Assembly: GCF_003254395.2 (NCBI RefSeq) | Contig: NC_037650.1 | Coordinates: 10,168,071-10,232,070 of the forward strand | DNA length: 64,000 nucleotides | Reading direction: 5' to 3' | Source: Apis mellifera | Taxonomy: Eukaryota > Arthropoda > Insecta > Hymenoptera > Apidae | In this document: positions 24,700-37,139 of the stretch, piece after piece | How the letters are laid out: each line of letters opens with the position of its first letter | Position numbering within the stretch: position 1 is the stretch's first letter | Position numbers and translations under genes: made by a program | The notes under the pieces: model-generated | Told to the model about the DNA's origin: nothing | Seen by the model: only the letters and a program-made list of their open reading frames with translations | Database searches by the model: none

Positions 24700-26800
24700 G
24701 ACGTCAATCCGCGTCAAAAACATCTCGTGCCAACATTCTTCGTGCTCTTTCTTTAATTCCACCTCTCTCACACCCCCTCGTTTCATGCGCCCTTCGAACA
24801 CCATCACGGCATCGTTGATCCTCTTCCCTCCGTGTCCAAGTCCCCGAGGATGAAGGGATCAGAGGAGAAAGAGATATGGATTGACACTCGAATTCCTTTG
24901 GTAAAGGATCCATCCTCGAGGCCCCGCTCATTTTTCTCCAACACCTTGGCCGCATCTTAGATCTAACAAACTGGATTCATCAAATTCGACACCGATCGTC
25001 CATTCACCCTTTGATTTTCCCTTTGCGAATCCTCGCGTTGAAAGGAAGGGTATATCCCGATTTCGAAATTGCCAATCTTTCCCGCGATTGTTTCATCGAT
25101 CGACCCATTTACGTGCAAATATTTTTACCACGTTGAAATCCTTCGAGTGTTTGAAAAAAGGAAAAACAAAAATTCTGAAAAAACAAATCAATTCGAAAAA
25201 AGAATGGAAAGAAAGAAAGAAGGGAAAAAGAATCGATCGATGGAATATCGAGCTCCCTTTCAACCTGTCAACTTTCTCGGGTGTTTGATACAGTGACACG
25301 AGAAACACCGCGCTAAATCATCTGTCGCCCCCCTCCCTCTCCCCCGAATTTACCCCTGCACCAGTGGCGGGAACCTTAAGTCTCGACCTGTCTGTCCGCC
25401 GTCACTCAGAGCCACGACCCTACGTGGCTTTTCACCCTCGAAACATCGCGTTTACGCCTAATCGCATTTCACGAGGGCAATTTATTAAAAAGACACTTGT
25501 CTACGCCGACAACTTGACTTTAATAGCGATCCTCGAAACGACGATCTTCCTGACCTTCCTCGCAGATTTACAAATTAAAACGATCGTATCGACGGATAAT
25601 TCGGAGCGAATTCGAAATATATAAATATCTTCGAGCTTGAAGAAAAGAAAGAAAGAAAAAGAGAAGAAATTCTCGCGATCTAGGCGCGGTGTCGGCGAAT
25701 AAAAACCACGGGGACAAAGAGATTCCGCGCAGAAGTGGATGGTAAAAAGGTTGACCCAATAGAAGGGATTATTGCGCTCGAGCCGAAGTCGAAGGGGGTG
25801 GATGAAAGGTTGGTGGAGGGAGTGGTTGTGGTAAGTGAAAAATAAAAATAACGAGCAACAAAGCAGCCGAGCAAGTCGATCCGGCGCGTTCGTGGAAAAG
25901 AATTTTTCCACCCTTTTCCATCCTCTTTCCCATCTTTCCACAGACACAGAGCCGGGCCACCAGCTTCCAACATCCACCACCACCACCACCACCACCATCA
26001 ACCCATAGCGCTACCAGCGGTGGTAGCTAGATAGATCGCCTACCTACCACCACACCGCCGCCTTTTGCCCTTCTTCGCTCTCTTTCAACCCCCCGCCAAC
26101 CCCTTGGCCAACCACCGGCACACAACCATCCAGCCAGCGAAGGCTGGCTGACGTTCCCGCAGGAGGAACATGGCTCCCAGGCAGGATCCATCCTTCCAAC
26201 CCCTCCCGTTTTCTCCGACACCCCCACCCCCGCCGGCTGGTTGGCCCCTCGTTGCATTTTAAATCAAAGCCCCGGAGGTAACGCAATCACCAGGCATCAC
26301 GACGCTTCCACAATTTTCTACTTTAAGCTACTTTATGTATTAGTACCCCCTCCCCCACCCCTCAACCGTCTCGCTCTCTCCGCAGTTGGATCCGCAGCAA
26401 CCCCTCCCTCCCCCCCAACCTTGCCTCGAAAACTACGTCCATCTCGCGCTCGTCTCCTACAAGGCGAGCTCCACCAACCAGCCAGCCACCCCGCGCTCCT
26501 ACATTAGCCATCTCTCCCATCTCCTCCTCCTCCTCCTCCAAAGGCCTCGCCTCGTTCGAGAGAGTCTCAGTCTTTTACACTCCGACGGATGCTCCAACAA
26601 CCACCTCGAAACACCCCCCCGCCGCCCACCGCGTAACGAGGTTATTTTATTAAACAACCTCCGCAACCCGCTCGACGACGCTGCTGGAATTCTGGCTGGA
26701 TTGGAAGAGAAGGGAAGAGAAGGGAAAGAGGTGGTCTCGTCGAGGTGATGGGCAGTTGATGGGGGTTGATGAGAGTGGAGGGTAAGATCGGTGGATATGG
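24700..26800. other. Broad GC-elevated region, C-rich on the plus strand
   Basis: Several C-rich and TCC/CCA simple-sequence tracts (for example the CCA run at 25,972-25,998 and CTC/TCC runs at 26,505-26,540) create many overlapping open frames. All are low-complexity and none has acceptable splice sites plus protein-like composition. It may include promoter-proximal DNA for a gene on either side. Confidence 0.3.
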
Positions 26801-27543
26801 ATACAGGAAGCATTGGAATTGTCGAAGCTAAGTTCTGAGGAAGGATTCGTGGGTATGGCTAAGTCTTATGTGAGCAAGGATGTTGGATAAGGTTTCGTTT
26901 GGATTGGTTTCTCTTTCTTGTTTGATGGAGTGAAAGAGTTTGGTGAAATTTTAGTTGAATGAGTTTTACGAGTTTTACGATAAATTAAGGAAGCAAATTT
27001 TTTTCATACTTTACTACGTTCTTTTCTTGTTTTGGGCAAAAGCGAAATGATGAGGAAGAAAATCATGCTGCCTGTAAACGGGGAGGAAAAATTGGGAATA
27101 GATAAATTGGATATTTCGAGTAGTAGAGGCCGGTATCAGAGAGGGTGGACAAGGGGTGAAATTCTCGGCTAGTTATATACGCGGTGTATATATAGGTGTT
27201 CTATACGTGGTGTGTAGTTCGCAAGCATGGAGTGGTGTAATCTAGTCACCACGAAACGCGATTATTCTCCTAACTCGGTCTCCAGCTCTTTCTATCCCTG
27301 TTCCCTCTCTCCGAATTCCGCCCTTCTGTGTTCTTTGATTGCTTCCATCCTCGTTTCCCTTCTCGTCTACTCTGATTATTTACTTTTGTTTTCCGTCTAT
27401 AGCCATTTTACACATCCAATATTAATATTCCATTTATCTCGATATCTTTTCTAGAATTTTCTCTAAAGTATTTCAAAAATTTCATACCTCTCTTCTCTTA
27501 TCTTTTTCTTTTTTTCCTTCTATTTATAATCGATCCCTATGCA

Positions 27544-28083
27544 TTGATTTTACTCGAATTTTTCCTCTTTCCTGTTTCTTTCTTTTCCTCGGTGTCTCGC
27601 GTTTACATCGATGTCGTCTTTCCTTTTTTTTTATCCTATGAGCTTTCGAGCATCAAAAATCTATCCCCGAAGGGTTGGAAGAATCAAATGGAAAGAGAAT
27701 ATATGGACACGGATAAGCGCGTGCTCCGACGTTACCATTTGACTCGAAACCTCGTCATCGTGCACGTTTCGAACCGCTTCTGCCGGCGGATGTACGGATC
27801 TTGGATACCCTTGGCGAAGTGCGATTCGATAGGGGATGAAATTGGAGCCGATCAAGATTGGGGAAAATTGCAGGAAAATCGAGACCGTCCGATTCCTTGT
27901 ATCAGATTTTATAGACTTCCCTTTCTCCTCCCCTGTCGCGGCAACTTCTATTCACCTTCGTCTTCTTCGACTCGGTTCAAGCTTGATTTACGATCAGTTT
28001 TTCGTTCTTTGAGAAGAGAATACTCGGTATTATTTTCAATTTTGAAGAATTCGGGTTTTCGGTCCACATTGACGATTTATTGA
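27544..28083 (+). other. Long open frame of 180 codons, coding status doubtful
   Basis: The frame is open for 180 codons, with the first ATG at 27,688 (MEREYMDTDKRVLRRYHL). It includes NRFCRRMYGSWIPLAKCD and ends in SGFRSTLTIY just before array C. There is no signal peptide after the ATG, no motif and no good splice context. Charged residues are frequent but no family is recognised. It could be lineage-specific or an exon extension, but chance is more likely. Confidence 0.15.
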
Positions 28084-28089
28084 AAAATA

Positions 28090-28998
28090 AAGAAAGTGAA
28101 AAAGTTGAAGAACGATCGGTTATTTTACCATATTGTACATTTTAGAAACCAATAAAACCTAATCAAACGAAATCAAACAGAGTCAAACTAACGCTCCAAC
28201 AAGCTTTTTTCTACTAAAGAAACTCGGATTCAAAAACAATTTGTTGAAAAAATTAAAAGTGAAAAAGTTGAAGAACAATCAGTTACATTTTTCTTTATCT
28301 CGTTGGAACAAATCAAACTTAATCAAACAGGATCAAACTAACGCTCCAACAAGCCTCTTTCTACCAAAGAAACTCGGATTCAAAAACAATTTGTTGAAAA
28401 AAATTAAAAGTGAAAAAGTTGAAGAACAATTAGTTACATTTTTCTTTATCTCGTTGGAATAAATCAAACCTAATCAAACAGGAGCAAACTAACGCTCCAA
28501 CAAGCCTCTTTCTATCAAAGAAACTCCGATTCAAAAACGATTTGTTAAAAAATAAAAAATTAAAAGTGAAAAAGTTGAAGAACAATCAATTACATTTTTC
28601 TTTATTTCGTTGAAATAAATCAAACCTAATCAAACAGGACCAAACTAACGCTCCAACAAGCCTCTTTCTACCAAAGAAACTCCGATTTTTCAAAAACGAT
28701 TTATTGAAAAATAAAAAATTAAAAGAGAAAAAATTGAAGAACAATCAGTTACATTTTTCTTTATCTCGTTGGAATGAATCAAACCTAATCAAACGAAGTC
28801 AAACAGAGTCAAACTAACGCTTCAACAAGCCTCTTTTTACCAAAGAAACTCCGACTCAAAAACGATTTGTTGAAAAATAAAAAATTAAAAATGAAAAAGT
28901 TGAAGAACAATCAGTTACATTTTTCTTTATCTCGTTGGAATGAATCAAACCTAATCAAACGAAATCAAACAAAGTCAAACTAACGCTCCAACAACGCT
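28090..28998. repeat. Tandem array C: 6 units of about 150-165 bp
   Basis: GTGAAAAAGTTGAAGAACAA recurs near 28,096, 28,258, 28,409, 28,565, 28,730 and 28,900. Each unit then has GTTACATTTTTCTTTATCTC, a block of AATCAAAC/GTCAAAC short subrepeats, CTAACGCTCCAACAAGCCTC and AAAGAAACTCCGATTC. The nested AATCAAAC subrepeat varies in number between units. Confidence 0.92.
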
Positions 28999-29169
28999 CC
29001 ATTCTTTCCACCAGAGAAACTCCAATTTAAAAAAAAAAAGCTCTCTTTCTTTTCTCATTCCAAGCGCAAAAATAAAACAAAACAAAACAAAAAAAAAAAA
29101 ACAAAACACTTCGAAAAAACTTCCAAGCGGAAGCTTGTCCAACCCCAAAGAGGCAAACGTTGTTCAGAG

Positions 29170-29513
29170 CCGTATACGTACACACACACACACACATACA
29201 CGTAACAGGCAACCTTCTTGTCCTTATGTCGCGAGTTGTCCGAAAGTCCAGCAGCGCGCACTGAAGCCAAGGAACATCGTCCAAGAAACGAGGAGAGGCC
29301 TGAAGGAGGATGAACGTCGCTGTGTTTTCGTCCTCCCTCCGGAACGAGGCTGTCTCACCCTCTCCCCCCGCCCCCAACAGTTGAAAAGAGACAAGCACGC
29401 GAGTAAGGGTCGAGGTGGAGCGCGTCTGATACACACGAGAGAATCACTATGGACGAGGGGGTAAACACGATTTACACCATGACGACTATCGCCTCTCTTC
29501 TCCCTCTCTCTTC

Positions 29514-29558
<45 letters not shown>

Positions 29559-30857
29559 TGCTCCAAAGTGGCTACGCGCGTAGGGTGAGTTACAACACAC
29601 GGGGAGACACTCCGGGTTGCCTACGGTAGGGATGTTTGTCGTACGCGTTATTTGGCCAATAAAACCACGTGGTGAATCCGCCACCCCCGCGTAGACAAGC
29701 GGCCAAGACGAGAACAGGCCGGATGGTCGAACAGAGACGAGGAATCGCAGACCACGCCTCGAGAACCGCTCGACGCCTGCGTGGTTCCGCCTATCGAACA
29801 CGCTTTCGCTGCCTGGACGCCGAGGCGACACCGTGAACGACACACAATCCAGCTCTGGGATCCTCTTCGTACGCGACCACTCCGCTTTTTCGGCCAACTC
29901 GGTCTCCTCTCTCGTGGATCATAGCCTGGTGCCGGATCGACCAGCGCAAGTGCTTGGCCCGGATCTGGGCTGGAGAAATAAGGGGAATTAACGAGGAAGG
30001 AATAGTTTCGAGTGACGAAGCAGGATTCGAGAAGAAGAGAACTGGAGAAACACACGTTGACACGGCAGAGCATTCGAGGTGTTGAAGAGTTGAAGACGTG
30101 TTTGAATTTGACGTGTCAATGCAATGCGAGGGATCTATCTATGATTAAGGAGTTGACAATTTGGAGAAATTTGTGATGAAAGTTGTTTGAGGTGTTCGAA
30201 AGAGTTGTTGGGATTTGATCGTTGTGGAGTTTTGTCGATAAAGGAGGCTGGCTAATTGGAATTCGTCATGTGAACGATCGAGAGTTTTTTTTTTCTAGAT
30301 TTAAAAGTGACTTGAACATGTTTGAAGAAGTATCGATAGGTTTGGGCAGGAAAGAGTAACACCGGTGCACTACTAATGGATCCTTGCCTTTTACGTTGAT
30401 CAACCGAGATTCAATTCTACTGTTTCGAACGTAAAAAGGGGAACAATCTTCCTTTAACAATATAAACTGTCTGCCATGAGTACTTGCCTCAAAGTTAAAG
30501 AATCCCGTCAATCAAATCTTGGACGAAACGTTCTCGAGATTTCTCACGAAAATTTACAATGACTATTAGAAAGAAAACCGTGTGTTAATCGAACGAAACG
30601 CAATCAACGATTGGACCAGTGTTTCTGAATCCAAAGCAAAAGGTAAACTGGTACAAAACTGATGTTTTCAAAGTGTGACTATTGAATGATCGATATTCAG
30701 AAGAGGAGGGGAAAAAAGCTGGTGCAAGTGTTGCAAAGGAGGGCGCATAGAGTAAAGATCTTTGTTGTGTTCAGTGATCGAGGAGGAACAACTGTAAACG
30801 AAGTTTGAGGGAGGAAGAGGATCCACGTTTTAGATCGTGGATCTTGCGATCTTGCAG
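29170..30857 (+). promoter_or_regulatory. GC-elevated leader or promoter region upstream of exon A
   Basis: Base composition rises here and stays high until exon A. A CT dinucleotide run of about 40 bp (29,517-29,555, GAGA-type on the minus strand) lies inside it, as does a short CA run near 29,180. From about 30,000 to 30,850 the sequence has many stops in all frames but is not AT-rich, as expected of a long 5' untranslated exon. No core promoter motif could be fixed. The open frames on the minus strand at 29,472-30,073 look compositional and have no recognisable protein features. Confidence 0.3.
29517..29556. repeat. (CT)n microsatellite, GAGA-type
   Basis: About 40 bp of CT dinucleotides inside the GC-rich leader region before exon A. 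On the minus strand this is a GAGA-factor-type tract. Confidence 0.92.
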
Positions 30858-31048
30858 GAGGAGAAAGGTTCAGGGGGTCGAAGGTGATCCGCGAGAGTGC
30901 GGAGGAAATCGAGAAAGTGTTGTTCAGCCACGAGTCCAGGATTCTCACCCCCGGAGGCGGTACCATTTCGCCCGGGGGCGCGGGGCCGCCCGCGAGCCCT
31001 TCTTCGGGACACTACCATCCACCCACGCATAGTCCACCTTTGGTCAAG
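30858..31048 (+). CDS. Coding exon of an unrecognised protein, exon A of a rightward gene
   Basis: The frame reads VIRESAEEIEKVLFSHESR, then a Gly/Pro-rich stretch (LTPGGGTISPGGAG), then GHYHPPTHSPPLVK. It ends exactly at a consensus donor (GTCAAG|GTGAGC) in phase 0. The frame is open from 30,809 but contains no ATG. The true start is therefore either an acceptor (candidate CTTGCAG ending at 30,857, with a poor pyrimidine tract; another CAG at 30,873) or an upstream exon. The composition is His/Pro/Gly/Ser-rich, like the disordered N-terminal region of a transcription or RNA-binding factor, and the short acidic helix AEEIEKVLF is the only ordered-looking part. Phase 0 matches the 58,281 exon, so I infer one gene. 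The family is not recognised. Confidence 0.5.
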
Positions 31049-32904
31049 GTGAGCGATATTCTCCCCACTTCGAGCGTTCTCAAATCCTCTGATTTTTCAC
31101 GAATTCTTTGCTTTCCAAACACGTCTTTAACGTCTTTTCATGAAAAAGATTCTCGATGAAAAATTGTATTTTTTGTTTCAATTGTTAAATAAGATTTTCG
31201 CATGATTTTTATCGTGCGAATAATTCTTCTACTTCGTATTATTGTTAGGCAAAATTGGAGGAAGGAAAAAGAATTTTAGCTTCGAGGGATATTTACAATC
31301 TTTTCGAATTGGTTAATTGATTAATTTAAACGAATTTTTATGGATTAACTTTGTATTTTGCGGTTCGTTCTTTAATTTGAGCGAAGGTATTAATTCACAA
31401 ACGGATTTCTTTCAAGCGACAACTGCTTTGATTCAAGCTCTAATATACCAGTTTGAACCCGGTATAATGGCATTTGGTTATATTTTCAATTATGCTTGAT
31501 GGGCTGCTTGAGAAAATTGGATAATATTCGAAAGAATCAAGTGTTTCAATCGTTTCGGTACAATTGTAATGATAGGAATTGTTAATGCTGTATCTCGATC
31601 TCTATGCACTTTAATGTAGATACTTGTAAATTACAATCTCCGATATTAAGTGCAATTCCCTTAACTTTGTTATCATCACTGGATTGTATATATTCATGCA
31701 ATTAAATATATTTACGTTAAATTTTTATTTCTCTGGGTGTAATAATAATAATAATAAAAAAATATTTAAATAAGAGGTTCTTTTTTTTTTTTTTTTTTTT
31801 TTTTTAAATATTTTACACATTTTTCGTATACTATACGCATTCCGTGCGTTATTGCAACGTGTAAATATTTGCAGAAAAATTATTCATGTTCCTGTTTCGA
31901 TACTGGCATTGTGATAAAAAAAAGAATTAATGAATTTCGGTAAAATATCTATATTTTTATAATTTTGTGAAATACGTATATTGTAAGTAAAAGAATTAAA
32001 TATCTGTGCAGCCTAGGATTATGGCGGATCCGACGGATCCCAATCTTGATGTTAAATCTCAAACGATTTTATCTCGCTCGAATTAGATATTGTATATAAA
32101 TGAATAATTAATTAATTTAACGAATAGGTTAGAATAATATTTAACAAAAATTAATAATTATTTTTTTTTTAATTTTCAATGTTAAATTGTGTACATTTTT
32201 AATAATTTTAACCATACGTATAATAAATTTATTTGATAGATTTTTATGAAATCAATATTTTAAAATATTTTCACTCTATATATTTCCCCAGCAAATATAC
32301 GGAGTGATTTTTTAAAATTTTTACACTTTCCTCGCGTTTATTACTTGTCAACACACATTTCCCCATTCAATTTACTGAAAATGTATTAAATCATTGATAT
32401 TATTGATGAAAACGCAACGCAAAATGTTTATCTCTAATATTTGAAAATTTTGAAACCTCAATCCTCGAAAACCTCAATGCTTTGAATCTTTGAATATTGA
32501 TTTAACTATTTTAAACACATATCAATTAAACCGTATTATATTTCTACCACTCGTTCAATAATTATTTATACGATATCTTTTTGATACAAATATCATTACA
32601 GTAAATTAAATCGCAAGTACGAAAGTATTATTATTTTTTTTTCTACTTAAAAATCCTACTCTAAGACTTTAAATAATTTCCCTTTTTTCTATCTGAATTT
32701 TATTCCCACGTGTTTCCAAACAGAGTTTCACGAAAATAGATAGAAATCAAGTGTAATTGTTCAATTCAATTTTCCAAGCAAATCGGTCCTCGAATGAACG
32801 CGTCACGATATTCAAATTTACCGCCATTCGTGTATACAACATTTGATCGGTCGTTCGTGTAACTCATTCTTCGATGCATCAACCTTTTGTAATATCCTGA
32901 ACCT
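31049..32904. other. AT-rich intronic sequence after exon A
   Basis: Only simple sequence is visible, including a poly-T tract of about 25 bp near 31,781. No exon or island is supported until array D. Confidence 0.5.
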
Positions 32905-33400
32905 CACCAATTTTTCTTGATATAAGAAGAATATTTAAATTTATCTATTACGATAGAAGCAAATTAATAATAAAAAGCTATCATTAAATAATATTATCAT
33001 TAAGATCAATCTTTTCATTGTAATAGCTCACCAATTTTTTTTGATATAAGAAGAATATTTAAAATCTATTACGATAGAAGCAAAAGCTATCATTAAGTAA
33101 TATTCATTACGATTAATCTTTTCATTGTAATAGTTCACCAATTTTTTTTGATATAAGAAAAATATTTAAAATCTATTACGATAGAAGCAAAAGCTATCAT
33201 TAACTAATATTCATTACGATCAATCTTTTCATTGTAATGTCTCATCAATTTTTCTTGATATAAGAAGAATATTTAAAATCTATTACGATAGAAGCAAAAG
33301 CTATCATTAAGTAATATTCATTAAGATCAATCTTTTCATTGTAATATCTCACCAATTTTTCTTGATATAAGAAGAATATTTAAAATATAATATAGAAGCA
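32905..33400. repeat. Tandem array D: 5 units of about 108-120 bp
   Basis: CACCAATTTTTCTTGATATA recurs near 32,909, 33,029, 33,136, 33,244 and 33,351. It is followed in each unit by AGAAGAATATTTAAAA, ATTACGATAGAAGCAA, AGCTATCATTAA and GATCAATCTTTTCATTGTAA. The three central units are more alike than the outer two. Confidence 0.9.
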
Positions 33401-33629
33401 ATTAAATTAATAATAAAAACCTATTAAGCATATTAATTACGAGAAACAGGATTAAAAACGATACTTAATTCTACAATCATTTCTTGATAGATGAAATAGA
33501 AAGAATAGACAATACAGATATTTGACATTATATCGCAATATAAATCAATCAGACTGCAAATTATTCGAATATATAAAAAAAAAAAAGAATTTAAAACAAC
33601 TGATCCATCTCAATCAATTTCCCTCCCCG

Positions 33630-33855
33630 CCAATTCCTCTACTTCCGGAATTCCTCTGGCTAGAGGGCGTCAGTGCGGCGGACATAAGGTAGCAAGCGCA
33701 GCCATGGGAAACGGCTGCCGCCTCTTTATGGTCACGTAATAACCGGCCATCCCGTTGAGGGAGGATTTTTCGCGAGGAGAAGAAGTCGAAGAACGAGCCG
33801 CGGAAAGAGGTTGACGATGATGGGTATAAGGGCGGCTGTCCGTGCTCGTTTTCGT
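33630..33855. other. GC-rich island with homeodomain/E-box-like motifs
   Basis: It contains CTTTATGGTCACGTAATAAC (Hox/Caudal-like TTTATGG next to a CACGTAA core) near 33,722 and an imperfect GCCATGGGAAACGGC palindrome near 33,702. It lies just right of array D. It is a candidate conserved non-coding element of the large intron. Confidence 0.3.
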
Positions 33856-35289
33856 CAGTGGATCCCTCCGGGGACTGCGAGCTGTCTGCCGTTAAAGCCT
33901 CCGCTGAAGAGGCCGGTCTGAACTTAACGCGATATGATTTTTACCGAATGATTCTTTTTCTCGCTTCTCCAACAATATTTCTTCGATTCTTCTCGTGTCT
34001 TTATTCTCACTGCCTTGGCTCTCTCTTACGACAAACCACATATATCGGGTGATAAACGTTTCTCTAAAAGATTGTTGATTTTATTTCATTTGGAATATTA
34101 TTTTTTTTTTTTTTGAAGAATCGAAATTACGATGTATTTTCGTGGAAAATTTTTATCAATCCAAGACTGGATTATTGGATTACGTTAGTTGTTAGTTTCA
34201 TTCAGTTGTTACTCGGCCAACTAACGAGTTTATGTGACATTTTATGCGTCTCCCCGTTAATGGTCGCGTTATTAACGTCGAGAAAGATGACGAATCTATT
34301 CGAAACTATTTCTTATATTGCGTGATATTGTTTCCTCCAAGTTTTCTTTCATCTTTTCCATTTAATAATAAACGGATAACAGAGTTTTACTTGCAAATCT
34401 CATAGCTGTGCACAGATATACGAAGAATAAGTTTTTAGGGATAATATTATAATAATATTAAGTTTCAATTTTTTTTTATTATCAATTGGAGGGAACGGTG
34501 AAAGGTGTCGATGCTAAAGATTAACTTAAATGTTATAATATAACATATTAAAGTTATTGTCAACAAAACATTATAATAGGGACGGGTTAAATGGTTCAGT
34601 GTAATTGATGGATTTAATTGACATGCAGACTCAAGCTGACAGTCCGGTATAAATATAAATTGTGGCTCTATTCGTTAAATAGAATATTCAAGGAAATTAA
34701 GTACGGCGTTGAAATCGATTAAACAATTGTCCTGTTGTTTAACAGATTAAAATCCTAACGTCGTAGCGAATTAAAACGAATTGACATTTTATGTCAGAAG
34801 TTACTCGAACGAAGTTACTTTCGTCTCTTCCTTTATGGGTCACGCGATTTAATAATAAAAATTCAATTCAAAGTATCAAATAATTTCTTCCTTTCCCTTT
34901 CCTTTTTTTCTTCTCCCTTCCCTAATCTGAATTTAAATTCTTTCTACTTTTGATCCTCTTCTAAATAAAGTAGATATTCGAATATCTACTTTGCCCTGTA
35001 AATAATAACGAATATTTCAATGTCAAATGTCTTAACTCTGATCTAATTTATATTTTTTTCTAGAGTTACTTGAAAAGATACGATTATAAGACTTTCAATC
35101 TAATCAACGCAGAGCCAAGATTCACGACTGACAGTAGATATGATAATTCAGACTTTCAACGTAATCAACACAAAACCAATTCACGACTGACAGTTTCTAC
35201 TATAAACAAAGCTTGTTTCAACAATTCTTTGTTGAAAATCAAAATTTCCTCCAATTGAAATCGATGAAAAGATTTTTTTTTTTTGGTTT

Positions 35290-35830
35290 TACTATCGACA
35301 ATAGGTTGGAAACGTGGAAGGGCCAGCGCGGCCCTGCCAGCACGCGCGCCCAACACTTTCGCTCTGATTAAGCTTAATTCATTCTCGCGACGAGAAGAGA
35401 AGCGTGGAAAGGAAGAGAGAGAAAAGGAGGGGAACGGGGGAAAGAAGACGTTGCAGTAAAACGGGCCAACGCAGGCCGAACCGGCGCGGCGGCTCGCGCT
35501 GCGTCTGCCGTCCAATCCTGCCAACTTAACCTCATTAATAAATTAATTAGATATTATTGTGTTGGCAGCCAGGGCGGCAGCTGCGGGCCACCCCCCCTCC
35601 TCCGCATCCTCCTCCTCGCTCCATCATCTTGGGCCCGCAGATGATGCCTCAGAACGCCGCTATATATACGTATAAATGGGGGGGTCAAGACCTGTGACGT
35701 CATGTCTTTTGCTACGATCACGCTTGCTTCGTGATCGAATATACCCGCACGTTTTTTCCGTCCTCTGCCTCCGGATCGAGACCCTCCCTTCGTTACCTTC
35801 ATCCTCCGTTGTAAATCACAACCCTCCCCC
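35290..35830. promoter_or_regulatory. GC-rich island with TATA-like and CRE motifs
   Basis: CGCTATATATACGTATAAAT (about 35,659-35,678) supplies overlapping TATA-like boxes, and a full CRE TGACGTCA follows at 35,695-35,702. The island also holds C-rich simple sequence. It might be an alternative promoter inside the large intron on either strand. No start codon with a supported exon follows. Confidence 0.3.
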
Positions 35831-35914
35831 CCCCCGATCTATCTTTTTCTAATTTCCTGCCGTGCAATACCCGATAAATAACTCGCCGACCCTCCCCTTT
35901 AACACGAAGCGAGT

Positions 35915-37080
35915 TAAAAAACAAAGAATTCGAATTAACTTGACGAACCGATGATTCTTTTATTATTTCTTGGACCACTTTGCAATCCTAGTGGATCGTG
36001 GATCGGGTTTAAAATGTAATTCTATTGATAGGATAACAAAAATCTGTTTTTCTTTCCTTCAAAAAGGAAAAGAAAAAAAGAAGAAATTAAAATTAGAAAA
36101 AAATTTGAATTAACTTGATGCTTTTGGACGAATATTATTTCTTGGATCATTTTGCAATTTTAGTGGATCGGATATAAAATATAATTTCATCGATAGGATA
36201 ACAAAAATCTATTCTTCTTGCCTCCAAAAAGGAAAAGAAAAAAAAAAGAAAAGAATTGGAATTAAGTTGACAAACGATACTTTTATTATTTTTTGGACCA
36301 CTTTGCAATCTTAGTAGATCGTAGATCGGGTATAAAATATAATTCCATTGATAGTATAACAAAAATCTGCTCTCTCTCTCTCGAAAAAGAAAAAAGAAAA
36401 AAAGAAATAAATTAAAAATTAGAAAAGAATTTGAATTAACTTGACGAATGATGCTTTTATTATTTTTTGAACTTTGCAATCCTAGTGGATCGTGGATCGG
36501 ATATAAAATATAATTCTATCGATAGGATAACAAAAATCTGCTCTTCCTTTCTCCAAAAAGAAAAAGAAAGAAATTAAAATTAGAAAAGAATTTGAATTAA
36601 TTTGACGAATGATGTTTTTATCGGATATAAAATATAATTCCATCGATAGGATAACAAAAATCTATTTTTCCTCCCTCCAAAAAGGAAAAGAAAAAAAGAA
36701 AGAAATTAAAATTAGAAAAGAATTTGAATTAACTTGACGAACCGATGATGCTTTTATTATTTCTTGGACCACTTTGCAATCCTAATGGATCATAGATCGC
36801 GTATAAAATGTAATTCCATCGATAGGATAACAAAAATCTATTTTTCCTCCCTCCAAAAAGAAAAAGAAAAAGAAAAAAAAGGAAGAAATTAAAATTAGAA
36901 AAGAATTTGAATTAACTTGATAAACCGATGATGCTTTTATTATTTCTTGGACCACTTTGCAATCCTAGTAGATTGTAGATCGAGTATAAAATATAATTCC
37001 ATCGATAGAATAACAAAAATCTCCCTTCCTCCTTCCAAAAAGGAAAAGAAAAAAAGAAAGAAAATTGAAATTAGAAAAAC
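35915..37080. repeat. Tandem array E: 7 units of about 120-180 bp
   Basis: GGATAACAAAAATCT recurs near 36,030, 36,196, 36,354, 36,524, 36,645, 36,826 and 37,008. Other shared landmarks are GAATTAACTTGACGAACCGA, CTTGGACCACTTTGCAATCC and AGTGGATCGTGGATCGGGTA, then AAAATATAATTCCATCGAT and a purine-rich tail. The unit near 36,600 has lost the TTGGACCACTTTGCA section. The array fills the gap between two GC-rich islands. Confidence 0.92.
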
Positions 37081-37139
37081 GCATCAATAGTCAGTCAATA
37101 GAAATTTCAATTGCAATCATGTACATAGAGAATCTAAAG

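Larger units (their letters stand above)
19991..29169. other. Probable intergenic interval between divergent genes
   Basis: AT-rich DNA apart from the islands at 21.5-22.0, 22.5-22.8 and 24.7-26.8 kb, and array C. The interval separates the leftward for gene from the rightward exon A gene. An exact 18-bp match (AGACGTCAATCCGCGTCA) occurs at 24,273-24,290 and again at 24,699-24,716. Confidence 0.4.

Noticed and set aside
25501..26001. 166-codon minus-strand frame with a VVVVVVV run
   Set aside because: The Val run is the translation of a CCA microsatellite and the rest is low complexity. There is no conserved motif.
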